64,000 bases of DNA from JAFGED01 sp964551295 (GTDB lineage: Bacteria > Chloroflexota > Anaerolineae > B4-G1). Below, one piece after another: positions 51,525 to 60,081 of this stretch. Where the stretch lies: contig CAZKDJ010000002.1 of NCBI GenBank assembly GCA_964551295.1, positions 1 through 64,000 of the forward strand, in the 5' to 3' direction. Made by a program: the position numbers and the translations under genes. A model generated the notes under the pieces. That model saw only the letters and a program-made list of their open reading frames with translations, did no database searches and was not told where the DNA came from. How positions within the stretch are numbered: the stretch's first letter is position 1; each line of letters begins with the position of its first letter.

Positions 51525-54500
51525 GCCAAGCGCTCCGCCTGGAGGTCGCAGCCGTCCTCCTGATATTGGCCGCGAGCTTGGTCCTGCGCCTGCTGGATCT
51601 GGATGCCTTTGTCGCCTCCGATGAACTCCGTTGGACCTGCCGCTCGATCGCGTTTCGCCAGGCCCTGCGGCAAAGGGATTGGCCCGGCACTTTTCGTGTC
51701 GGTCATCCCGGTGTGGTCACGACCTGGCTGGGTGCCCTGTTCATCCCCCGCAATGATGTGCGTGCCTTGGAAACCTGCCGCGCCACGGGCGACGCCAAGA
51801 ACCCCGAGACGGCCGGCGATACCCCCGCCGAGCAGACGGAGCGCCTGCGCGAGTTGGGCCGGCTGCTCTTTGCCGGCCGCGTCGGCATAGCCTTGGCGAC
51901 GTGGCTGTGCATCGGCGTGCTCTATCTGCTGACGCGGTTGATATGGGGTCCAAAGGTCGCCCTGGTGGGCCTGATCCTGGTGGCGTTGAATCCCTTTTAC
52001 CTGGCCCACTCGCGTTTCATTCACCTGGACGCTGTGCTGGCTGGCCTGATGGTTGTTTCCTTGCTCAACTTTCTGGTCTCGCGCCAGTCCGCGAGGCCGG
52101 GCCGGTGGCGCCTGGCTTTTGTGGCGCTCTCCGGCGGCGTGGGCGGGCTGGCGTGCCTGCAAAAGTCGCCGGCCCTGTTCCTGGCTCTCTTCGTGGGACT
52201 CGTTCTGGTCGCTGATGTCCTGCGAAACGGCGTCAGCCGCCGCAGGATCCTGGAGGCCTCCCGCGACCTGGCGCTGTGGGGCCTGGCGGCCGGGGTCGTC
52301 TACGTGGCCCTGTGGCCGGCCATGTGGATTGATCCGCTGGGCACGGTCGGGCGGGTGTTGGATACCGCCATCGGCTACGCCGAGGAGGGCCACGAGCCGG
52401 GTAACTTCTTTTTGGGCCGTCCCGTTCACGACCCCGGTTGGGCGTTTTATCCGACGGCGGTGCTGTTTCGCACGACGCCCTTGGCCCTCCTGGGCCTGAT
52501 CGGCGGGCTGATTGGGATGGCGAGGGTTGGGAAGGGAGAGCGTCGATTGGGCCTGGCGCTCCTCTTGCTCTACAGCCTGCTGTTCGGCATCTTTATGGGC
52601 TTGGGAAAAAAGATGTTCGATCGCTATCTGCTGCCCATCTTTCCGCCCCTGGAGATCGTGGCCGCTGCCGGGCTTGTGTGGATGGGCGAGGCCCTGTGGG
52701 CTCGTCTGCCGGGCAGGCTGCGCCCTCTGCTATTGACCGGACTGCCCGTCTACCTGATCGTTTTGATCGTCCGCCTCGTCCTGGTGTTGCCCCACCATCC
52801 CCATTACCTGACGTATTACAACCCCTTGCTGGGCGGAGCGCCCCGGGCGCGCCAGGTGTTGCTGATGGGTTGGGGAGAGGGGTACGGAGAGGCGGCGTCC
52901 TATCTGAACGCCCAACCCGGCGCGCAGGATTTGCAGGCCACGGTGCCCGGCTTTCCCGTGTTTGCCGCCCTGTTCCGTGGCGAGACGCGCGACATGAGGT
53001 GGTACAGCGTCTGGGAAAGCGACTATGTCCTGGCCTACGTCTCTCAGGTGCAGCGGGAACGGGACAAGGTCTCGACCACTGAATACTACGACGATCCGCA
53101 AGTGCAACCAGAGCACGTCGTCACCTTGCACGGCGTCGATTACGTCTGGATCTATCGCAACGAGCACCATCTCAAGCCGCTCAGGTATCTGGAGGAACAC
53201 GGCCGACCTGCTCAGGGGGAGTGCCTGTTGGTCAACGGTGGCTCGCTCATCGCCGAGAACTACGGGGGTGGGCTTCCGGTGTATGCGTTCCGCGCCCAGT
53301 GGGTTCCATCCCAAAAGGCGTACGTCTACTGGAGCGCCGAGCAGGTGGCGGCGCTGGTCGACGATATGAGCGGCGACTGCCGGCGGGTGTGGTACGTCCG
53401 TTATCCCGAACACGAGGAGGAGGCGTATCTCGACGTGCTGCGAACGCGCGCCGTGCAGTTGGAGCGAGCGACCTTTCCGCACGTAGAGATCGGGCTCTAT
53501 CAGTTTGTCGAGCAATTGGTTGAGCCTCGGCAATTCGACCTGCAGTTTGAGTCTCTACGCCTGCGCAGTTATGCCCTCACTAACCCGCCGCCGGCGTGGG
53601 GGCGGGACGGCGGCGTGATCCTGGAGTGGGAGGCCGTGCAGCCGCTGCAACGCGATTACAGCCTCTTTCTCCATCTCTACGATGGCCACGGCCAGCGCAT
53701 CGCCCAGACCGATAGCCTGTTGATCGACCGGCGCCTGCGCCCGACCTCCCAGTGGGAGCCGGGGACACCGAATCGGGTCCTGTATCACGTGTCCATCCCG
53801 CCGGGGATACCGCCCGGCAGGTACGAGCTGGAGTTGGGGGTCTATCTGCTCGAGACGGGTGAGCGGCTGGATTTGAGCGACACGGGCGAAAGCTCGTTCC
53901 GGCTGGCACTGGAGGTGGGTGTCCCGGACGTGCAGCCGGATGCATCGGACCTGGCGATTCCGCATCCGGCGGCGCGCGACGTTCTCCCCGAGTTGAGGTT
54001 GCTGGGCTACGATCTGGAGCGGGACGCGGTGTTGGCGGGAGAGGGGGTCACGCTGCGCCTCTACTGGCAGGCATTGGCCGAGATGGCGCAGGCGTACCGG
54101 CTCCAACTGGCGTTGCAAGGCGCCGACGGGCAGGTCCACTGGCAGGCCGAGTCCGACCTGGTGCACACGGATCACCCGACGACGGAATGGCAGCCGGGTG
54201 AGCTGCTTCACGATCTCTACCCGCTCCCCACCGACGCGATAACGGCCACGGGCGAGGTGACCATCGCGCTCAACCTGTTGGATGCGCAGGGTGGCCCTCT
54301 GCTGGATCGTCCTGTCGAACTGGCGCAGTTGTGGGTTCAATCGCTGGAACCCAGTTTCGACGTGCCGCCGGAGATCGATCTCACGCATCAAGTCAACTTT
54401 GGCGATAGCATCATTTTCCTGGGCTATGAATTGGACTCGGAATCGGTCAGGCCGGGGGAGAGCTTTAGCGTCAAGCTGTACTGGCAGGCCCGCCGGGAGA

Positions 54501-54793
54501 TGGAGGAGGGCTACAAGGTGTTCGTGCACCTGTACGACGAGGAGGGGAACATCCTGGCACAGCGGGACCGCATGCCCGGGCTGGGCGCGCGGCCGACCAG
54601 CGGGTGGCAGGCGGGCGAGGTAGTCGCCGATCGCCTCACCGTGCCGGTCGACTCCGAGGTGCCGGTGGGCAGATACCGCCTGGCCGTGGGGCTGTACGAC
54701 GGGGGAACGGGAGATCGTTTGCCGGTCTATGGCCCGGATGGAGAGCAATTGCAGGAGGGCCGGGTCTTTATTGGCCATGTGGGGGTGGAATGA
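51521..54793 (+). CDS. Long GT39/PMT_2-type membrane glycosyltransferase with three modules
   Basis: The 1090-residue protein is a full-length paralogue of the gene at 37032, with the same domain order and length. First loop: LDAFVASDELRWTC and RVGHPGVVTTW (His62). Second motif: LNPFYLAHSRFIHLDAVL. Outside segment: HHPHYLTYYNPLLGG and GWGEGYGEAASYLN. Three modules lie at nt about 53540-53900, 53980-54340 and 54390-54770; the last has GYKVFVHLYDEEGN, PTSGWQAGEVVAD and YRLAVGLYD. Both long paralogues keep the module order, so the triple tail is old within this locus. It is translationally coupled to the preceding gene by ATGA. Confidence 0.85.
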   Translation: MSQALRLEVAAVLLILAASLVLRLLDLDAFVASDELRWTCRSIAFRQALRQRDWPGTFRVGHPGVVTTWLGALFIPRNDVRALETCRATGDAKNPETAGDTPAEQTERLRELGRLLFAGRVGIALATWLCIGVLYLLTRLIWGPKVALVGLILVALNPFYLAHSRFIHLDAVLAGLMVVSLLNFLVSRQSARPGRWRLAFVALSGGVGGLACLQKSPALFLALFVGLVLVADVLRNGVSRRRILEASRDLALWGLAAGVVYVALWPAMWIDPLGTVGRVLDTAIGYAEEGHEPGNFFLGRPVHDPGWAFYPTAVLFRTTPLALLGLIGGLIGMARVGKGERRLGLALLLLYSLLFGIFMGLGKKMFDRYLLPIFPPLEIVAAAGLVWMGEALWARLPGRLRPLLLTGLPVYLIVLIVRLVLVLPHHPHYLTYYNPLLGGAPRARQVLLMGWGEGYGEAASYLNAQPGAQDLQATVPGFPVFAALFRGETRDMRWYSVWESDYVLAYVSQVQRERDKVSTTEYYDDPQVQPEHVVTLHGVDYVWIYRNEHHLKPLRYLEEHGRPAQGECLLVNGGSLIAENYGGGLPVYAFRAQWVPSQKAYVYWSAEQVAALVDDMSGDCRRVWYVRYPEHEEEAYLDVLRTRAVQLERATFPHVEIGLYQFVEQLVEPRQFDLQFESLRLRSYALTNPPPAWGRDGGVILEWEAVQPLQRDYSLFLHLYDGHGQRIAQTDSLLIDRRLRPTSQWEPGTPNRVLYHVSIPPGIPPGRYELELGVYLLETGERLDLSDTGESSFRLALEVGVPDVQPDASDLAIPHPAARDVLPELRLLGYDLERDAVLAGEGVTLRLYWQALAEMAQAYRLQLALQGADGQVHWQAESDLVHTDHPTTEWQPGELLHDLYPLPTDAITATGEVTIALNLLDAQGGPLLDRPVELAQLWVQSLEPSFDVPPEIDLTHQVNFGDSIIFLGYELDSESVRPGESFSVKLYWQARREMEEGYKVFVHLYDEEGNILAQRDRMPGLGARPTSGWQAGEVVADRLTVPVDSEVPVGRYRLAVGLYDGGTGDRLPVYGPDGEQLQEGRVFIGHVGVE

Positions 54794-54881
54794 CGAGAAC
54801 GGCACACCTGTCCGTTTATCCGTTCATTCCGTTCAATCCGTTGAATATCTTTGGGGCAGCCGATTGGACAAAGGAGCAAAC

Positions 54882-57800
54882 GTGACGGGAAACACATACG
54901 TTTGGCGCATTCTGGGGGTCTTTGTGGCCCTGTTCGCCGTCTACCTTGCCGTGGCCCTCGTCGTCCTGGAGCCGGTAGGGTACTATGGCACGGCGGAGAA
55001 ATCCGGCTTTACCGATCCGTGGATCGAGCGGGTGGAGACGATCCTCAGCGGCGGGCTGCTGTACCGCGACGTGTTCACCACCACGCCGCCCTTGATCAAC
55101 TTTCTGCTGATACCGCCGGTCTTGGTATCCGGGCTGTTCGATCACCAGTATCTGTGGGCCACTGTATCCTTCATGGCTTACTATTCGATCTTCAACCTGT
55201 TCGCCGCCTACGCCCTTCTGTACACGCCCGATGATCGCAAAGAGGGATATCGCTCCGCGCTCATCTTTCTTCTGAATCCGCTGACGTTCGGGAACTCCCT
55301 CCTGCGCCGCCAGGACGAGTCGATCCTGGTCTTTTTTCTCGCGCTGGCGGTGCTGTTTTTCGCGCACCGCCGGCCGGCGATGACGGGTGTAGCCATGGGG
55401 TTGGGCTCGCTGGTCAAGTTGACGGGAGCGCCCGTCATCCCTGTGGCGTTCCTGCAGACGCGAGATTGGAGGTATCTGGTCATCCCGGCGCTGGTCTTTG
55501 CGCTGGTCTTTGCGCCGTTCTTGATCGCAGCGGGGCGGTCGGCCGTCTTTTGGGACGTGACGCAGCGTGATACCGAGCATCCCTTCCAGTTTGCCGGCAT
55601 CAGCCTGGGCCATCTCTGGTCGCGCGCCCACGATGGCGAGCTGTTGGTCGGCCTGACGACTTACTCGGCCATGTTCGTGGTGGGCGTCCTCGTGGTTCTG
55701 GCGATTATCGCCTGGCGTCCCCTGGGCCTGTTGGAGGATTTGGCCCTCCTGCTGACGACGATCTTTTTGTTGACGGCCAAGCTGCACTGCGGGTATTTCT
55801 CGCTCCTGGTGCTGGCGCTGGCTCCCCTGGTGCGCAAGTACCGCGTCGGGGACCTCTATTTTCTTTCTGGCCTGGTGATCCTGTTGGCGGATATGCACAA
55901 GTCTCCGCTGGACGACTATGCGACTGCTTTCAATTTGATGGTGGTGGGGTTCTTGCTTCTGGTCGCGGCGATGGTCTTGATCCGCCGGTCGCGCAGGGCG
56001 GATGAATCTGGCTCCGGGGAGGTCATTTTCCGCTTGCCGGGCCGTGGTTGGATGCGGGCGGCCTATTGGGTGGTGTGGGGCGTGGTTATCGCGCTTTACC
56101 TGGCCTGGCCTCTGGCTCACCTTAACGACTATCTGTGGACCAACGACGAAGGACTGTACATGCAGCGGGCGGCCCTTGCCAACGCGGGATATCCTCTATA
56201 CGCAGAGATCTATTTGAACAAGCCGCCGCTGTTGGTCTGGATATTGCAGTTGGCTTTTCAGCTTGCTGGCCCGACAGTTGCCACGGCCCGCTTCACCGTT
56301 CTGTGCCTGACGCTGGTGGGATTTGTCGCCACGGCGATTGTGGCGAGGCAATTGTGGTCCAGGTGGGCCGGGCTGGCCGCCGCTGGTGTGTTGCTGGCAT
56401 TGCCCGAGGTGCCCGCTAGAGCAAACGTCGTGATGGCCGACCTGCCGGCGCTGGCCTTGGCCCTGGTCGCTATGGCGGCAGCTCTGTGCTTTCGGCGCAG
56501 TGGGCGACGCGACTGGATGGTGCTCTCGGGAGCGACTTTCGCCGGGGCGTTGTTGATCCATCCGGTGCTGGTTTACATGGCGTTGCCGTTGGCAATGATC
56601 CTCTTTTGGCCTGCAGACAAATCCTGGTGCAGGATCGCCCCGCTTGATGTACTCATCTTTGTAGGCACGGCGGCTGTCGCCGGCTTGCTCGTGCTTATAG
56701 CGGTCGATCGGCGCGCCTTCTTTCGTTGGGTTTTCCAGTTCAACTATGGGGCGGGCGCGGACTTGTTGGAGCCACAAAAGAACTGGGAGCGGATCACGGG
56801 CTACTTGAAAGACATCTGGCCTTTGGTAGGGTTATCCGCGCTTTCGGCAGCGGCGTTGAGTCTTTCGCCGGAGAAACGACGTCCGTTGTTGATTGCGGTC
56901 GTCTGGTGGCTTGCCACCGTGGCCATCCTGATGGCCAGCTCGCCGCTGCAGAAACAATACCTGTTGTTCCTGGCATTTCCATTGGTGGTTATAGCCGGCG
57001 GTGGGTTGATCGCCGTAGGTAAATGGGTCATCGGGCACGTTCAAGGAGGGCGGTTCCTGCGAGGCTGGCGCGCGGTGCTGGCCCTGCTGATGCTTATCAG
57101 CGCGGTCTTACTGGCAGTGGACAGGTGGGAGGAGACCAAGCCATATTTTGCGCTGGCGGCGGAGTGGTCCGCGGATCACCTGGCGGCCCGTGCGTTTCTT
57201 GAGCAGCAGGTCTCTCCGGGTGGATTTGTGGCTACCGATGATCCTTTTCTCGCTTTCGCCGCCGGGCGGCTGGTGCCCCCGTCATTGACGGAGCTCTCGA
57301 CCAAGCAGATCAAGGTGGGCAACCTGATGGCGAACGACGTAAAGGGAACCGTTTTGTGGTACGAGGCGCAGGTGGTACTGTTCAGCACCAATCGCCTGGA
57401 GCGCTTGCCCGGCTTGGAGGATTGGGTCGCCTCCGTGGCTGCCGAGCGGCGCGATTTCGGCGAGCTGCGGGCCTATCGGCTGGAATTGCCGCCCTCGGTT
57501 TCCCTCTCCGATCCTGTGCGCCTGGGAAGCGAGATCGAACCGCGCGGGTATGCACTTTCTGGTAATGAGCTGCACCCTGGCGAGATGTTGGCGGTGATGT
57601 TGCTCTGGCGATGCGAGACGCCGCCGTCAGCGGACTATCACGTCTTTGTGCACCTGGTGGATGGAGAGGGTCGTGTTTGGGGGCAGCACGATGGGCCGCC
57701 GGCTATGGGCAGTCGCCCAACCAGCCAGTGGATGGCGGGGCAACGAGTGTTCGACGTACACCCTATTGAGGTTGAGCAAATCCCGCCGGGAAGGTATCAT

Positions 57801-57920
57801 CTGCGTGTGGGTATGTACGGTTGGCCGTCCCTTGAACGGCTGCCCGCTTTTCGTCCCGATGGGAGCCGCTGGCCCGACGATCAGGTCCTTTTGGGCGATG
57901 TTCGCGTTGTCTTGCCCTAA
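54882..57920 (+). CDS. Double GT-C membrane protein (two transferase cores in one chain) with one module
   Basis: The 1012-residue protein starts at GTG 54882, with AAGGAG five bases before it; the longer frame from 54729 would overlap the previous gene. Two GT-C-like halves are visible. The first (about 1-385) has SGFTDPWIERVETILSGG and LLYRDVFTTTPPLINFLL. The second (about 390-830) has WTNDEGLYMQRAALANAG and PLYAEIYLNKPPLLVWIL. The LY(R/A)(D/E)-PPL spacing is alike in both, which suggests internal duplication or gene fusion. The first half has TDP where the second has NDE, so one site could be inactive. A single module follows (nt about 57520-57900). Confidence 0.75.
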   Translation: MTGNTYVWRILGVFVALFAVYLAVALVVLEPVGYYGTAEKSGFTDPWIERVETILSGGLLYRDVFTTTPPLINFLLIPPVLVSGLFDHQYLWATVSFMAYYSIFNLFAAYALLYTPDDRKEGYRSALIFLLNPLTFGNSLLRRQDESILVFFLALAVLFFAHRRPAMTGVAMGLGSLVKLTGAPVIPVAFLQTRDWRYLVIPALVFALVFAPFLIAAGRSAVFWDVTQRDTEHPFQFAGISLGHLWSRAHDGELLVGLTTYSAMFVVGVLVVLAIIAWRPLGLLEDLALLLTTIFLLTAKLHCGYFSLLVLALAPLVRKYRVGDLYFLSGLVILLADMHKSPLDDYATAFNLMVVGFLLLVAAMVLIRRSRRADESGSGEVIFRLPGRGWMRAAYWVVWGVVIALYLAWPLAHLNDYLWTNDEGLYMQRAALANAGYPLYAEIYLNKPPLLVWILQLAFQLAGPTVATARFTVLCLTLVGFVATAIVARQLWSRWAGLAAAGVLLALPEVPARANVVMADLPALALALVAMAAALCFRRSGRRDWMVLSGATFAGALLIHPVLVYMALPLAMILFWPADKSWCRIAPLDVLIFVGTAAVAGLLVLIAVDRRAFFRWVFQFNYGAGADLLEPQKNWERITGYLKDIWPLVGLSALSAAALSLSPEKRRPLLIAVVWWLATVAILMASSPLQKQYLLFLAFPLVVIAGGGLIAVGKWVIGHVQGGRFLRGWRAVLALLMLISAVLLAVDRWEETKPYFALAAEWSADHLAARAFLEQQVSPGGFVATDDPFLAFAAGRLVPPSLTELSTKQIKVGNLMANDVKGTVLWYEAQVVLFSTNRLERLPGLEDWVASVAAERRDFGELRAYRLELPPSVSLSDPVRLGSEIEPRGYALSGNELHPGEMLAVMLLWRCETPPSADYHVFVHLVDGEGRVWGQHDGPPAMGSRPTSQWMAGQRVFDVHPIEVEQIPPGRYHLRVGMYGWPSLERLPAFRPDGSRWPDDQVLLGDVRVVLP

Positions 57921-57940
57921 ACGGCCTCTTACGTTACAAT
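57912..57940 (+). promoter_or_regulatory. Promoter of the 57.9 kb unit
   Basis: TTGCCC (57912-57917, touching the previous stop codon), 17 bp spacer and TACAAT (57935-57940). ATG 57949 lies eight bases after the -10 box, as at 19874, so leaderless translation is likely. Confidence 0.7.
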
Positions 57941-57948
57941 CTCTGCCA

Positions 57949-60081
57949 ATGAAACGGCTCAAGTCCTTCGTTTCTCACATCTTTCCAATTGCGCTCTTCG
58001 TCGTCGCCTTCCTCCCCCGCGCCATCCGACCGGTCTCCCGGCCCCTGGTCTGGTATCTGCGCTCTGCCCACTTCATCGACGCGGTGCTGGCGGGCGATTG
58101 GGCGAACACGGTCTACTCGGAGCATCCAGGCGTGGCGCTGATGTGGCCAGCGAGCCTAGGCCTCAAGCTCTACTGGGCGCTCTTCGACATCACTCCGGCG
58201 GCCCAAAGCGTGCCGCCCGACTTTGAGCCGATCAAGTTCTTTGGCCCCGTGCCCGTGAACGAGATCGCCGCCGCGCTGCTGCCGTTGGCGCTGCTGATCT
58301 CGCTGGGCGTCGTGGGAGCCTATTTCTTGCTGCGCCGCCTCTTTGGCGCGCGAGTCGCCGCGGTCGCCGCCCTGCTCCTGGCCCTCGATCCCTACTACCT
58401 GGCCCAATCCAAGATCCTCCATCTGGATGCGTGGCTGGCGACGTTGATGCTGCTCTCGGCGCTGGTATTGCTCCTGTACTGCCGTGAGCGCCGCGCGCGC
58501 TGGCTAATCCTTTCGGCTGCGTTAGGCGGGCTGGCCCTCCTGACCAAACCTACTGCCTTGTTTCTAGTTCCCTTTGGTGGCCTCGTTCTCCTGGTCAACG
58601 CGGCACGCAGCACGCAGCCGAGTTGGACTCTGCGCAATCTCCAATCTCTAATCTCCAGTCTCTTTGTCTGGCTCCTCATCGCCGCCCTCATCTATTTCGC
58701 CCTCTGGCCCGCCATGTGGGTGGACCCGGTGCGGGCACTGAAGGCAATTGAGGGGGGACTGTCTCGCCACGTGAGCAGCGCCCACGACTCGCCGACCTTT
58801 TTCCTAGAGCAGGTCACGTACGAGGATCCCGGGCCGGTGTTCTACCCTGTTTCGATGCTCTTTCGCACCGGCGAGGTGGCGCTGCTCTTTTCGCTCGTCG
58901 CGGGGGTTTTGGGCGTGGTCTATCTACTCCGCCGCCGCCGGCTTTCGCAAGCCGGGGTTGATTATCTGCTTCTCCTGGCTTACATCATCTTCTTCCTGGC
59001 TCAGATGAGCCTGGGGGCGAAAAAGATGCCGCGCTACGTCCTGCCGGCCGTCTTGGCGCTGGACGTGCTGGCGGCAGCGGGAATCGTCGTCTGGGCGCGC
59101 GCGCTGGCAGGCAGGTGGCGCGCCTTGACACTGGTCTTGATGGCGCTCCCTGTGCTGGTTCAGGCTGCGCTGGTTTTGCCGCGCCATCCCTATTACGGCA
59201 CGGCCGCCAACTGGCTGGCCGGCGGCCCTCAGGCAGCCGCGCGCGCCATCCTCACCGGCGAGGAGGGCGAAGGACTGGCAGAGCTGGCCGCGACGCTCAA
59301 CGCCCGCTCCGATGCGGAGGAGTTAACTGTCGCAGCGCAGCTCAAGCACGTGTTCAACCAGTGTTTTCGCGGCGCTACGTTGGATATTCACGAGCGCCCG
59401 GCCGACTATTTTGTCTTTCACCGCAACTATACCGTGCGCGATTACAAGATCGAGCAGTGGGATGCATTGTGGGAGCGGCACGCTGCTCGCACGCCGGAGC
59501 GGCAGATCGACTTTGATGGCGTGCCCTACGCCTGGCTCTATGCGGCGGTGCCCGCCGAGGCGGAACCCGAGCACGCACTGGAGGTTCACCTGGGCGACCG
59601 GCGGCGCTTCCTGGGACACGACCTACGCTCGACGGAAGTGGCCCCCGGCGACCGCGTTCCGCTCGTGCTGTATTGGCAGGCGGTGGAAGCGAGTGAGGAT
59701 GACCTGAGCATCTTCCTTCACTTGATGGGACCAAGCGGTGAGTTGATCTGGCAGGACGACGGGGCGGCTGCCCACGGCACGCGCCCCACGTGGAGCTGGG
59801 AGATCGGTGAGGTGGTCGTCGATCCTCATACGTTGATGCTGCCACGGGATCTGCCCGAAGGGGACTATCGGCTGGTGACCGGCCTCTACAACTGGCAGAC
59901 GGGCGAACGGCTGCCTGCGACCACGCCAGGGGGCGAGGGGCTCGCCGACGATCAGATCGCCGTGGCCACGCTCGTCGTCCGGCGGCCGCGCGTCCATCCG
60001 GCAGCTTGGGTCGCATGGGGGCTTGGCGGGTTGGTGCTGCTCTCTGCATTGGTGATGCCGGTTCGGAGGTCCGATGGCTGA
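57949..60081 (+). CDS. GT39/PMT_2-type membrane glycosyltransferase with one module and terminal helix
   Basis: The 710-residue protein starts at ATG 57949; a longer frame from 57646 lies within the previous gene and is disregarded. RPLVWYLRSAHFIDAVLAGD and SEHPGVALMW (His59) mark loop one, and LALDPYYLAQSKILHLDA loop two. An AATCTCC-type repeat at 58636-58663 is translated as NLQSLISSL in the same cytoplasm/outside loop position as in the gene at 12955. The module (nt about 59580-59960) is followed by one terminal helix (AWVAWGLGGLVLLSALVM). It is the closest relative of the 12955 gene at the other end of the array. Confidence 0.86.
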   Translation: MKRLKSFVSHIFPIALFVVAFLPRAIRPVSRPLVWYLRSAHFIDAVLAGDWANTVYSEHPGVALMWPASLGLKLYWALFDITPAAQSVPPDFEPIKFFGPVPVNEIAAALLPLALLISLGVVGAYFLLRRLFGARVAAVAALLLALDPYYLAQSKILHLDAWLATLMLLSALVLLLYCRERRARWLILSAALGGLALLTKPTALFLVPFGGLVLLVNAARSTQPSWTLRNLQSLISSLFVWLLIAALIYFALWPAMWVDPVRALKAIEGGLSRHVSSAHDSPTFFLEQVTYEDPGPVFYPVSMLFRTGEVALLFSLVAGVLGVVYLLRRRRLSQAGVDYLLLLAYIIFFLAQMSLGAKKMPRYVLPAVLALDVLAAAGIVVWARALAGRWRALTLVLMALPVLVQAALVLPRHPYYGTAANWLAGGPQAAARAILTGEEGEGLAELAATLNARSDAEELTVAAQLKHVFNQCFRGATLDIHERPADYFVFHRNYTVRDYKIEQWDALWERHAARTPERQIDFDGVPYAWLYAAVPAEAEPEHALEVHLGDRRRFLGHDLRSTEVAPGDRVPLVLYWQAVEASEDDLSIFLHLMGPSGELIWQDDGAAAHGTRPTWSWEIGEVVVDPHTLMLPRDLPEGDYRLVTGLYNWQTGERLPATTPGGEGLADDQIAVATLVVRRPRVHPAAWVAWGLGGLVLLSALVMPVRRSDG
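58636..58663 (+). repeat. AATCTCC-type repeat in the 57949 gene
   Basis: Units AATCTCC, AATCTCT, AATCTCC, AGTCTCT in tandem (28 bp). Confidence 0.75.

Noticed and set aside
54816..56120. 434-codon open frame on the minus strand
   Set aside because: Antisense shadow of the double GT-C gene; low-complexity charged translation and no ribosome site.
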